Assembly (NCBI GenBank): GCA_009829735.1
Contig: CM020619.1
Location: 25,507,554 to 25,571,553, forward strand
Length of the DNA stretch: 64,000 nucleotides
Origin: Pyropia yezoensis
Lineage: Eukaryota > Rhodophyta > Bangiophyceae > Bangiales > Bangiaceae
Reading direction: 5' to 3'
The notes below the pieces were generated by a model. The model was not told where the DNA came from, did no database searches, and worked only from the letters and a program-made list of their open reading frames with translations. The translations under genes were made by a program, and so were the position numbers. Below, one piece after another: positions 21,341-32,616 of this stretch; position 1 is the first letter of the stretch; every line of letters begins with the position of its first letter.

Positions 21341-22012
21341 GCACCATCGTAGGCGTGTGCTTCGCCTCGAACGACAGCCTAGAGGCGCTCCTGGCGTCCC
21401 ACGCCTTGCCCCGGCAGACCCGGAGCACCCCCCGCGGCCGCCCTCACCTCTGCAGCACCAAAACCTGTACTAATCACCCCGCACGTTACTTCGCTGCAGC
21501 CGCTCTCACGCTATTCCTACAAGGGCGAGGACTCCCAGTTGCCGCATCGACTGCGGGGGTGTTGGTCTCCTTGACAGCGGCGGCGGCAGCGGCGTACGAG
21601 GTGGGGGAGGCGGCGCCACCTTTCCCACCTTTGCTCCCTCCTATGCCGCCACTTGCCCCGCCGCCGCCGTCACAGATGTGGTCGCCCCCCGCTGCTGCCT
21701 CGACTGCCGGGGTCTTGGCCGCCCCCGCGACTGCGGGCCGTATTGGCGAGAGTTTCGTGAGCGAGGGGCGACATTGCGCTGAGTGGCAACGACGTGTGCT
21801 TTACGTGTGCACTATCAGTTGTGACAAGCATGCACCGCACGCAGGATGGGCAGCAGCGCGAGCGAACTGGCGCAAGGGGGGGGAGGTCTGGGGAAGAATG
21901 CGGGGGGGAGGGGCGGAGGGGGGGGGGGGGGCAGAGGAGCGCATGAGGTGCGGATGGGGGCCAGGAAGCACAGAACGGATACGTCGTGCTAGAGTCACTC
22001 GCCCCCCCCGCC
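21341..22012. other. Spacer between DIRS element and transposase gene
   Basis: Ala/Pro-rich frames only. A poly-G tract lies near 21900. Terminal inverted repeats of the neighbouring transposase gene were looked for and not identified by eye. Confidence 0.4.
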
Positions 22013-25000
22013 CTATGGATAAAATGCATTCACAAAGAAGCGCATTGCCAAGCGTTCAGCCACAGGGGCATCTCGCCCCGCTGGGTCTGCGTCACAACCC
22101 CGACACCTCACCAAGTCGGCAAAGTCTGGGACAACGTGAAGCACTCGACGGATCGATGCCAACGCCAAAGTCCGCAAGCGGACGTCCGTCTCACCTTCGG
22201 GCACACTCCAAGCCAACCGCGTGCAACCACGAGAGACCAACGGGCAGTTGACAACGCCCGGAACAACGTCCATGTCCGCCACGACAGCAATGTCCTCCTC
22301 GGGCCGCCGCACAAATGGCCGCACCTCAGCCACCGACAAAGACGAAGGATTCTCCACCGGGCAGTAGAGGACGAAATCATACCAAGGCTCGCCCCGAAAG
22401 CAAGGAAACGCGTAAAGCAGCTGCTTCACAGTCCAGCCGCATTCAAAGACAGCCTCAAAGCTTATGCGGGAGCTGATGCGCACGCACGCGTCCTCTGGTA
22501 GCCCAATGGCGTCAGTGACCCCAGCTAGTCCTGGCCATTGAGCAATCGACGACAAACGTACTGGCCTCCAGTGATACGCCTCTGCCCGCCAAGCAGAGTC
22601 TGCAGGCCCAACTCCCCCAGGCCCCGTTGAGGTAGAAAGCGAATCTTCTTCCCCATCGGGTGCCGCAGCTCCGACCCCCCCCGTCGACGCCATCAATAAG
22701 GTCGACGTCATCGACGGGGCCCGCACCGTCGCTATCACCGTCCCCATCGCCGAGAAAGTGCTCCAAGACCGTCGCGAGGTCCTCGTCATCGTTTACAATG
22801 TGCCGCTGGATGGCGCGGGCGCCCTGCGCCTGGACGATAAGCTGGTGGGTAAAGTCCGCGATGGACCGGTTGGTACGGGCGTAGTAGGGTTTGTCCTCTT
22901 TGTGCATGCGCTCGTTGATAGATGCGCTACCGTTGTTAATGTTTCCATGCACCCGTATGGCGTCCATTACGTGGCACAAGAGCCGGTGCACCTCGGAAGA
23001 CTGATCAGGGCCCAGAATGGGGGTAAGGGAGAGCGTGACGAACCGCTTCGCGCGGTCTGCAATGCACTTTCCCACGTCCAGGGTGAGGGGCAGGGGGCTA
23101 GTGGAGCAAGTGTTCCCCGACATTTCCGCGTGCAGCACCGCAAACTCGGCGAACATGGCCGTGATAGCCTCGTCCATGGGTGTGTCCTTCCACACGGCAC
23201 GATACGCCAGCCAGTCGAACGTAGAATTGTCGCCAGCGTCTTCGCCGTCGGCATTGCATTCAGCGCCGCCGTCCTCTCCCAGCTCGCCGAGGCAAAGAGC
23301 CGCGACACGGGCGGCCAGGTCCGGGACAGCGTCGTCAATACCATCGCCAACAGCGCACGGCGTACCTTCCCCAAGTGCAGGGGACACTTCTGGATCCACA
23401 TCTTCCGGGACGAGTGGCTCTCGGCTCGCCCGCCAAACACCAGCTACAAGATACGGCATCGTCGACACCTCTTCCTGCTGCTGTTTGCCCGTAAATACAG
23501 CCTGGGGCTCGTCGTGCTTCACCAGGTACCTGTGGAGCACGACGGAGTCGTCCACGATTGCGGAAGAGAGTCGGAAAAAGGTGTGTTGTCCCTTAAAAAG
23601 AAGCAGGGGGAAGCAGTTAGCAGCAGTCGACGGACTGAAGCTCACTGGGGCTGTCAGAAAAAGACGATGGGACACGGATACCAGCCAGTTCGAGCGGTCG
23701 TAGTAGTGGTGGCGGTGGCGGCTGAAGCGACGGTCACTCACTCTTCCTCCCCACAGTATGACGTACCCTGGTGGCGTCTTGCATGCTTTGCTGCGGCGGC
23801 CGAGATGCTTGAGCCGCTTGTTGCAAGTGCGGCGAGAAGCGGCGTCAGACCCTGCGAGCGGCACACAACCATGGCAGATCTTGGGAAACACGGCTACGAG
23901 CCTCTGCACGAGCAATCTGGTAACGCCGAGGTCGAGCACCTGTGTCCTCATTCAAGCAAACAGACAAAGGAAGCTCGTTCGAGTACAAACGCGCCAGACT
24001 CAGTGCCCCCCACTGCAACGGGTCAATGGACGCAAAGACGCAAATCTCCGCCGCACAGAGAATATCCCAACAGGCTCACGTACGTGCAAGGAATCGAAAC
24101 CAATCATCTGGTAAAGCAAGTATGAAGACGTGGAGAGCCCTTCCATTGCCGCCAGCGCCGGTACAAAACCGGTCAAGCTGTCGACGGCCTCAAGCATTTC
24201 ACGCCGTGCTCGCTCGCGACCGTGCTGTCTGTGGCCCGCCACCTCCAGCTGGGACTCCAGCATGTGGACAACGTCGCGCTCCGATGCATCAAGGGCCTCC
24301 GAGGCCCCCGCGACGTCCACCTGTGCGTAACATAGGGAGCAGGGGCGCTGGCACTGGCCTGTCTTTAGGCACAAAACAGCACGTTCCTCCAGCCGATCAC
24401 ACACATAAAGTAACAAGCGAGGGAAAGCCATAAGCTGGCGCCCACCCACTTGCACCTCTGCACCAAGCTTGCTCGCCGCCATTGAGGTGCGTATGCACAC
24501 AAACAAGACCCGTTGCAGGATTCCGCAGCGGCGCAACCGAGCGTGCTCTGGCGCTTTCTTCTCCGTCTGCGTCCGCACCAAAGGGATGTAGGTCACAGTC
24601 ATCCAGTGGATCTCCCCCGTCACGTCATTGACAACGCGGACTCGAACAGGGTCAAGCTTGTGTGCTGATGCCGGAGTGTAACGGGTTCGCCATTATGGAG
24701 CATCCAAGTAAGTGATACACGACAGGGAACAGAGAAAGTCAGCATGCCAACTTGGTAGTACGAGAGCATACAATGTCACGGAGTCAAAGAACCACAGCCA
24801 TAGTAGCACAATGCGGGCACTCACACGCCTGCCACCATGTAAAGGAGAAATAAACGCACAACCAGACCATGACAGCTGACTGCTGTCGCTGTACAAATGC
24901 AGTCCCAGGACGAAGCTGGTACGTCCATGAGCGGCGACGACCTCTTGCTCGCATAAGCGGAACGCGTCTCCATCCATTGCAGTTTCTCGCAGATAACTTG

Positions 25001-25964
25001 GCGGCGCAGGAGCGCCGCCTCCACTCCACAGCCGCATAACCCCAGCCCGGTTCTGTAGTCGAGCCATCACCACCTCCAAGACAGACCGATAGTAGACTTC
25101 GTAGACCGTCCCTCCTTCTCGGATTTTCAGCTTCTTCCACCCCTCGCTCAGCACGGCGTCATGGAGCTCGTCGCGAAGCGCGGTGACGAAGGAAGAGACG
25201 GTCGGGAAGACTGCACTTAAAAAGAAGCCGTCCGTGCCCGACATAGGGTCGACAGAGTCCCGTCTGTCCCGCACCTCCAGGAAGTTGTACAGCTGCTTCT
25301 GCTCCCTGACCGACAGACTGGCACCGCCGACACCGAGGATGAATTGCTGCAGGGCTCTAAGGCGCGTGGTGTTAAACCTCCCACAGCGGCTGTTCTTGCG
25401 GCGCTCCACAATGGGCACCGCGCGGGCAGCGTCGTCCAGTATCTCGTACAGGCTAAAAATCCGGGTCGCGAGGGACTGGAAGTGGAACTCCACCCCCATG
25501 TCCTCACCTGCTGTGCCGCGTGCGCATCGCTGCTGCAAGACGCCCGTCATCTCAAGCAGCGGGTATAGCTTTGCCCGTATTTCGGCGTCGTAGGAGCCTG
25601 CAGCGTCCGCCGCCAGGGCCCTCAATCCTGCGGGCGCATCCAGCCCAGTCAAAGAGGCATTGTCCGCGGGCTCCTCGCCTGCACCTCCAGCCCCACTTTC
25701 AGGGCCCCCTTCGCTGCGGCGAGCACGCGCCACACGTCCCAAACGGCGACGAGAACGAGGTCGCCCTGGCATGCCGTCCAGCTCAGCTGCTGCGTCGCCT
25801 TCATCTTGTGTCTTTTGTCTGCCTCTCTTTCTCCCTGGGATTCCGTTACCGCTCTCCAGGCCGTGGGCAGACGTCTGGTGCCATACAAACCCGCCCTTGC
25901 TGCGTGTCTCAAAGTGGCAGACAGAGCAGGTCAGCAGCCTGCTCAGATTCTTTCTTCCAGACAT
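22013..25964 (-). CDS. KDZ/Plavaka-like transposase, spliced, probably frameshifted
   Basis: The first exon runs 25964-24825. It has an N-terminal C2H2-like finger (TCSVCHFETRSKGGFVWHQT) and LGLHLYSDSSQLSWSG, matching the 'YSD' region of KDZ/Plavaka transposases. Exon 2 (24656-24084) has the GEIHWMTVTYIPLV segment, a CQRPCSLCY cysteine cluster and GFDSLH. Exon 3 starts at 23939 with VLDLGVTRLL and continues through VMDAIRVHGNINNGSA, NERMHKEDKPYY and ARTNRS. The introns are GT-AG, 168 and 144 bp, both in phase, and splicing restores the GFDSLH|VLDLGV motif. After about 22675-22682 (a C8 run on the plus strand) the C-terminal domain (FPCFRGEPWYDFVLY) continues in another frame to the stop at 22013. 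An extra intron or a frameshift must lie there. Family assignment rests on motif pattern; exact KDZ subclass is uncertain. Confidence 0.65.
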
Positions 25965-27976
25965 TTCTTCGCCACTTCCAGTCGCCTAAAAAGAAAGCAG
26001 TGAGGAACCAGGACAGGAGTGCGTTCAGATGTGGCTCGAAGTTAGTACCAGGGACGTGTCATCAGCGGCTGGTCGTACCAGGACACACTAGCATCGCTGT
26101 GCACCAGCTCTGGCGAATTGATACAATAAACACACAGACTCAGCACCCCGAGCTGCACGTACCGTCAAAGGATCAGGGCACTGTGGCCCTCGCATCGGCA
26201 GCAAGGGAGAGGCTCGTCAACGAGAGCAGGCGGAGGGGTGGCGCGCCCCCACGGAAGTAGGGGAGAGTTGCGAGGCGGTGCGGAGTGGAAGCCGAGGGGC
26301 AGCGTGTCTCCGCAGACGGATGGTGAGCCGGAACCCCCGTCCAAACACCCGTACCTGCTTCGCGTCAGTCCAAAAGTGCCTAGCGGATGCACCCCGACAA
26401 GAAACGTGAGGGGGCGACACAAATCGGGAGCGGGACCGCCCGTCGGGGGGGACAAGGGAGCGGGCCGCGCGAGGGCGATAGCGCAAAGCGTGCCGTCAGC
26501 TGGGAGCTTCTCTATTGCGCCTGAGAAGGACAGGGGGACATGGGGTAAGGCAGTAAGGACCAAGTTTGATGGACACCAGGCCAGAGGAGGGGAGGTCGGA
26601 GACAATACACGAAATTAGAGCCTCTGAGCAGTGACTGGCTGCCCCACCCCTCTCCGTGGATCCCCTCAGTGCCCGTCAGCCACGACAGCAGGACCACGGG
26701 TGAATCAAAACTGTGTGTGGTGCGTGCTTCGTGTGCTTTGAGAGTGGATGGGGGGGGGGTGGGCGGGAGGAAAGGGGCAGGGGGGGGCGGAGACTCCCCG
26801 TGTGTGAGCAGCGGCGACTCCCCCGAAAGGATTCCCGGCCGGTCGCAATCCCCTACCCTTCTTCAGGGCCCCTCTCGCCGCCCCTCCCCCTCTCCCCCAC
26901 TGAGAACGTCTCCCACTAGGTCCACAGAGGTCATCTCGAACGTACAGAGGCGTGGCCATGACTGCTTGTACATTAACTTTGTCCCTGGGCCTGCCGCGGT
27001 AGCGTGGCTGACGTCGGCGGTTCCCATCGAAGCCCATCGAGCTTCGGTGAGAATCCCAGAGCCCTCGGCGGGCGTGCAAGAGTCCGACTCTTACAGGACA
27101 AAGCGCCCAAGAAGCGGAGTGTAAGTGCGGGAATATGGATTTGTCCAACGCTTTAGCCTATGAGCGAGAGGCAGTGACATCATTTGCCTCCACGACGCAG
27201 TACTTCCTGGGCAGCTTCACATGCTCAGTCGCTGAGTCCGTGCACTGTGCGCGATCTGGAACACACCGTGCACCGTCCCCAGGACCCCCTAACGATCACA
27301 CAAGGAGCATCATTGCACGCGCTTGCCCGCGTGTGCCCGCGCTGCTATACGTGCACCGCTGCCGACTGACTTTGCCTGTGGCCCGCCGCGGCGCAGCCGC
27401 CCGATGTCGGGCGCTGAGGCCCCACTCGCTGAGTCTTGCCTAGCGCCACAGAGATCGGCGTCCGCGACGGTACGTTAACCGCTCCTGGCTGTCCACAGAA
27501 GTGTCGGCCACCACAGGCAGCTCGGCGGACGGCTGTCGGGCTCCTTGCATCTGTATGAGTGTCTATGGACATCTCTCATATCCACTGATACGTGGGTGGC
27601 TTCCCCAGCAATCCAGGAGGAGCTTTGTGCACCGTGCTGACGCCTCATTTCCTGCTAGGTGGTCAATTGTGGTCCCGTTTTTGTCCGCCTATTGGTTGAT
27701 TGTAGCCAGTTGTTGTCGCGTTTGCGGCCACGTTTTCCGCCTCTCAGCGCCTTGCGCGATAGCGCTCTTTGTCCGCAGGTGCGTCTATGGGTGTGCTCGT
27801 CGTATCTTACGGGGGGGGGACCCTGACTGAGAGTCGTGAAGTTCGCGGCGCGGCGTTGTAGCTGACCAGCACGCCGAGGACGCTTCGCGCCACTTTTTCT
27901 CCCTTGCCCTTGAGCCACAACCCACACCCACTGTGCCTCGAGGCTTGTCCAACTCGCTACTCGTTACCCACTCACG
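25965..27976. other. Intergenic, no supported gene
   Basis: Moderate-GC sequence. Possible 5' region of the transposase gene on the left and of the gene at 27977 on the right. Two CCCATCGA copies at 27023 and 27033. No protein-like frame was recognised. Confidence 0.45.
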
Positions 27977-29356
27977 ATGCCCCGTCCGCGCGCTGCTCAG
28001 CTCGCCGACAAGCTTACATCCTCCAAGCAGGGTCCCAGCCGTTCTGGGGAGAAGGAGGCCGCTGCAGTGCTGGTGGCAATGCCAAATGGGCAGGCGCAGC
28101 TGCACCAGACTGCCCCTGGCACCGCGTCTGACGCGTCCTCGGACCTGACACGGCTCCTGCCGTCACCCCCTGCCAGCGCGGTGCGACCGCCGCTTTCCGC
28201 TCGCATTCTTCCTGCTGGCGGAGTGCGTGCGATTGTCCTGCCCCCCCGCCGGCAGGCAGCGATGGCGACTGGCCGCGGTCCCCTAGCGGGCCGCATCCCG
28301 TCGTACAAGTCCGGAATCGGGACGCCAGTGGCTGTGGCTGCAGCAGCTCGCCGTGGGATGGCGGGCATTACCGCCGTCGTGTCGCATCAGGTGCAGAATC
28401 CTGGGGTGGGTGGTGCTGCCGCGCCTGTTGCTGTCGCTCCGGTGCCTCGGCAGCCTGACAATATCGGTGTGTTCGACGACGATTTTGAGATTTCACCCGT
28501 CTCTGTTGCGGCCGCTGTACGCTACGGAACTTCCGGGGATTGTGCGCCCACAGCGGGACGCGGAGGGGCTGCCCCGCTACCCATAGCGCGACGAGGGGGT
28601 GTTGCCACGGCGCCCTTGGAGCCGAGCTCACCGATGGTTCCGACGGCGTCACTGACGCCACGTGTTGCCGAGACATCGTCGGGTGGGGCGCACCGGCCGT
28701 CATTTTTTGCGCGCCCTCTGCAGACGCGTCCGGCCGGCACGGAAGCCCAGCCCCGTGCGCTCACATTTAGGGTGTCCCGGAAGCCTGCCGCCGAAGAGGA
28801 GACCGCAGGGGGGAGGTCGCTGACGCCTGCGGTATCGCCAGCGCCCCCCAACGCGCAGATGGCCATCCGCAAGGCGGCCAAGCCGAGGGCCAAGCGGGGG
28901 GCCAAGAAGAATGCGACTGCGGCGCCGACTGGTGCGGCTGCCGGCGGGGCCCGAGGTAGCCTTGCTTTACCTCCAACCGCGGAATCCCAGAGTGGCGGTA
29001 CGCCGCTGGCTCCTCCTCCGCCGGTGCATCCTGTTGGGGAGCGGCCCGCTTCATCGGTCGTGACTGCCTCGACGCTGACGACCGTCTTTGCGGAGGGCTT
29101 GCGCCCAGTCTGTGTTCACCTGGCCGGGCTTAGCAAGAAGCTGGACGAGGTGCACGACTCCGTTAATCGCCTCTCTATCAATCTGCACACCCAGGGGATG
29201 GGCAACGAGCGCACCGCACAAGCCGTCGTCCAGCTCCAACGGGCAGTGAAGGGCGTCTACGATGGTGTGGTTCCCCACTCTAAGCAGGAGCCCGTGGCTG
29301 CAGGGACTCTTCGTGGCAGCACGGCGATGCCCGAAGACTACGAGGAGCAGCTGTAG
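27977..29356 (+). CDS. Hypothetical protein, N-terminal part (ends at in-frame TAG)
   Basis: The ATG at 27977 opens a 459-residue frame. The first ~360 residues are Ala/Pro/Arg-rich and probably disordered, with a basic cluster (KAAKPRAKRGAKKN). The last ~90 residues look helical and coiled-coil-like (FAEGLRPVCVHLAGLSKKLD, DSVNRLSINL). It ends EDYEEQL at a TAG (29354-29356). The same frame continues without interruption to 30652, so the two halves were probably one protein. I do not recognise a family. GC content is lower than in neighbouring genes, which could indicate a mobile element origin. Confidence 0.55.
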   Translation: MPRPRAAQLADKLTSSKQGPSRSGEKEAAAVLVAMPNGQAQLHQTAPGTASDASSDLTRLLPSPPASAVRPPLSARILPAGGVRAIVLPPRRQAAMATGRGPLAGRIPSYKSGIGTPVAVAAAARRGMAGITAVVSHQVQNPGVGGAAAPVAVAPVPRQPDNIGVFDDDFEISPVSVAAAVRYGTSGDCAPTAGRGGAAPLPIARRGGVATAPLEPSSPMVPTASLTPRVAETSSGGAHRPSFFARPLQTRPAGTEAQPRALTFRVSRKPAAEEETAGGRSLTPAVSPAPPNAQMAIRKAAKPRAKRGAKKNATAAPTGAAAGGARGSLALPPTAESQSGGTPLAPPPPVHPVGERPASSVVTASTLTTVFAEGLRPVCVHLAGLSKKLDEVHDSVNRLSINLHTQGMGNERTAQAVVQLQRAVKGVYDGVVPHSKQEPVAAGTLRGSTAMPEDYEEQL

Positions 29357-30652
29357 CTTGCCATTCTGAACGAAGAGGAGATGAGCAGCGTGAGGGACGT
29401 GACCAAGCTACGGATGACGGAGGAGATGATCGGATCAACCCGAAGCTTCCAAGCGTTGCCGAGCCGGGCGCGAGGCTTGAAAATCCTCTTTGAGGCCTGT
29501 GAGACCATGCGTGGCGTCGACAGGAAGGGTGCACAAGATTACATGGCCAGCCAGCGGCTTTTCTTGACGGCTGCTGGTACTCCGGCGGAGAGTAGAGTTC
29601 GCGTAAGCGAGAAGCTGTACCGTGTGCGGGACCACGTGATCGAGGCGCTGCAGAAAGTTGCTATGGCCGCATACATCAAGGAGCTGGCCGTCTGTGTGGA
29701 AACCATGACCTGCAAGGAAGCCGAGGCGTGGCTCGAGAACGGCAAGTACACGCGCTCGCCCAAGGCCGGCCCTGCGACCAATGCCGCACTGAAGGCCATT
29801 TTCAGGCGCAACGGCCAGAAGGCTCGTATCATCGAGCCGAAGGATGTGGGTGAGACGGTCTTCGTTGACGCGACCACGGGGCACGTGGGCCTCATCGCGC
29901 ACTGGGGGCGGGGCGTCTATGAGAAGGCGGCTGGTGTCCGCAAGCCGCGGCGCACTGGTAACGATGACGGGTCGTACGACGGGTGGCGAGCGGAGGTGCG
30001 AAACGTCAGCAAGTTCTTACGTCGGCACGACGACGTCGAAGCCGGTCTACGACTCTGCGACGGGAGCAGCAAGCTGCGTGCAATGAACGTTGCCGACGAC
30101 GGCACCTTCGTCATCGAAGAGTCGGACACTGACGAGTCTGAGAAGTCCGCCAGTACGTCTGAGCAGGATCCAGAAGAAGGCGAAGACCTGGGCGTGAACA
30201 ATCTGGCTCCTGAGTACGTTGCTGGGGTTGATGGTGTTGACGTCGATACAGCTGGAGTGGGAATCCTCGGTCAGGACCTGGAAGGCGAGAAGGATGTCGC
30301 TGGCGGCGATGAAGGCAGTTACGCTGCGGAGGTAGTCGGCAGCGGGGATTTGATTAGTGAAGTGGCTGGCATTGGCAGTGACGAGGCCGTCGGCGGCGGG
30401 GAGGTCGCTGTTGTCCGGGATGGCATGGACGCTCGAGAAGCCGCTTGCAGCGGAAATGATGTTGCCGCTGAACATGTCGCTAGGGCTGGAGAGGATAGTG
30501 CTCTTGGGAACGTCGCAGGTGCCGGGGATGGGATTGACGCTGGGAAGAACGATGACAGCGGGGATCTGGGACCCGCTCCACCCGGCCTCCTGCCGGAGAG
30601 CTCGGCTTATCCTGGCGGCTTCGGGGAGTACTTCCAGGAAGACCCTCCTTGA
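29357..30652 (+). CDS. Hypothetical protein, C-terminal part in the same frame
   Basis: Follows the TAG at 29354 in the same frame (LAILNEEEMSSV...). The first ATG is at 29381, giving 423 residues. Residues 1-210 are a helical, charged domain (TEEMIGSTRSFQALPSRARG, HVIEALQKVAMAAYIKEL) with a conserved-looking GLIAHWGRGVYEKA. The remainder is very acidic (Glu/Asp/Gly-rich), likely disordered. Either a nonsense mutation splits one gene, or the second ORF is translated separately from the ATG 27 bp past the stop. No homologous family was recognised. Confidence 0.55.
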   Translation, partial: LAILNEEEMSSVRDVTKLRMTEEMIGSTRSFQALPSRARGLKILFEACETMRGVDRKGAQDYMASQRLFLTAAGTPAESRVRVSEKLYRVRDHVIEALQKVAMAAYIKELAVCVETMTCKEAEAWLENGKYTRSPKAGPATNAALKAIFRRNGQKARIIEPKDVGETVFVDATTGHVGLIAHWGRGVYEKAAGVRKPRRTGNDDGSYDGWRAEVRNVSKFLRRHDDVEAGLRLCDGSSKLRAMNVADDGTFVIEESDTDESEKSASTSEQDPEEGEDLGVNNLAPEYVAGVDGVDVDTAGVGILGQDLEGEKDVAGGDEGSYAAEVVGSGDLISEVAGIGSDEAVGGGEVAVVRDGMDAREAACSGNDVAAEHVARAGEDSALGNVAGAGDGIDAGKNDDSGDLGPAPPGLLPESSAYPGGFGEYFQEDPP

Positions 30653-32616
30653 ATGAGCTGCGATGAGGGGGCGGCCTTGGTGGGGCGCCGCTAGCATCGC
30701 TTACTGCGTGCAGGACTTAGCTGCTGGCATCACAGGCCTGCTGGTCGGCACGACGATGTTGGCAGGTGGGGAAGGGGGGGGGGGGGGGTCGGATCGGTTT
30801 TAGCGCTGGGGCGGCCGGCGGCCCCCGCGCGGATGGAGCGCCATGGCGTCGGTTGCTTCTTGCTCGACATGGCCGCTATAGTCGCCGGCTGGCCGACACC
30901 TCGCTGGTGCTTGTCGCAGGGGAGTAGCGGGGGCTGGTGCCACGGCAGGGCGCGGCTGTGGGCGCATTCCTGCTCCTTCCGGAAAGGTCGCTACGGGTGA
31001 GCGGCGCCGGAGGGCGTGTGCGGGCTTTTCAGTCTTTGATGTCTGGCAGGGGAGGTGGGGGGAGAGTAGCAGGCGCTTTTCGCCTCATTTTTGCGGCTTT
31101 ATAGCTCGATGATGGTGCCCGGGACGTGACCAGCGTGCGCAGTCTCTACACTTAAGTTGCCACCGGGGGGGCACCGGCTCCCCCACGTGCTTCTCCGTCT
31201 TCGACGTTCAAATGGAGTCCCACACCGGCAGCACCAGTACCTGTCGCGGTGAGCGGGTAGGAGGGCAGGGCGGGGACGAAAGCGATGCCGCCAAAGCGGG
31301 AAGCACGGTACAGGTCGTGGGTATCTGGCAGGAAGACCTCGTGTGGGCTGGGCATTCTCATGAGACTACAGCGGTGGATGCGAGACTGAAAAGGTCCAGC
31401 GCTCGATCGGGACCCCATCGAGCCCCGTCGAGCAAGTCCCCATCGAGCTGCCGTCGAATGCCCATCGAAAACCGCCTTCGACGGGCCCGTCAGTGGCCGT
31501 CGTGGCCCGCGAGTTCCCATCGAATGTGCGGATTCGGCGTGCCTCAGGTGGGAAGTGACGATACCCCGTCGCTATCTTCCCTCGTGTGCTCTGCCACGCC
31601 AGCCAGGCGGCGGCGACGGCGGTGGTGGCGGTCGGCCGGTCGGGGAGGAGGAGGGGCAGGCGGACAAGTGAACACTGCAGTGGGGCTCGCAAGGAGGGGG
31701 GCTGGCGGCGGTGGGGACAGCGCAGTGGGGGGGGGGGGAGGGCAAAGGGGGTGGAGGGACACTTCGCGCGGTGGGGGGGGGGGGGGGTACCCGGGTCGGG
31801 CGGGGGGGCGCTGGACCGTGTGGGGGCTGACGGCGGATCCTGCGGGGGCTGACGGCGGATCGTGCGGGCGGATGGGTCCAGGGGGTGGGTCGGGGCGTCG
31901 CCGGTCTCTCGGCAACCATTGCGGAGGACGGGGGCTCCGAGAATGGCCGGGGGGGGGGGGGGGGAAGAGGGGGGGGGTGACCATTTGTCGGCGGTGTTGG
32001 CCTCCATCGATGGACTGGGCTGGGGGCGGAGGGGGACGGCGCCCTGTAGGCGTGGGAGCTCGGGCGTGCACTGGAAATGGCGTTTGGTTTGGGGGGGGGG
32101 GGGGGGGGAGGAGCGAACGAGGAGCGACCGCCGCCGTGGGAGTGCGTGTTCCCGGGAGCGCTGGAGGACCGCCGCCCCTGCAGCTGCCGTGACCTGCCTG
32201 CGGACGCCCCGGCCGCCGCGCAGGCCCCCTACCCTGGACGTCGCTGCACCCCGCCGAGCCGTCCCCGTCGCCGTCGTGCCGCCTCCCCTGCTGCTCTCCG
32301 CCGCCCACCGCCGCTGCGTCCTGCCGGCCTGCCCACAGCTACTGCGTCGCGTGCGACCGCGACAGCAGGCCTCGGTTCCACCCCCCCCCCCCCCCCAGCT
32401 CCCACCCCGCGGGTGCTCGTCCTGCCACTTGCTCCCACCTGCCCCCGGTTTAGCCACCGTCACTCTCGACAGCCCTGCCGGCGCTCGACCACCTGCCTGT
32501 CCGAAACGCTAGCCTTCGTACCCCCCCCATCGCCCCCTCCCCCTGCCCCTCCCCTCCCCGACCCCTCTTCCCTCTTGTTCCACGCACGGCGGCCCCGCCC
32601 CAGCCACCCCCCCGTC
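30653..32616. other. Spacer with poly-G tracts and CCCATCGA cluster
   Basis: Four exact CCCATCGA copies lie at 31414, 31439, 31461 and 31516, with near copies between. From 31.7 to 32.1 kb long G runs dominate and would be prone to G-quadruplexes. Frames here are low-complexity on both strands. The final part is the C-rich 5' region of the FKBP gene. Confidence 0.5.

Noticed and set aside
23651-23741. Extra intron in exon 3 of the transposase gene
   Set aside because: Good GT and AG sites exist, but removing the 91 bp would break the frame, which is otherwise open across the region.
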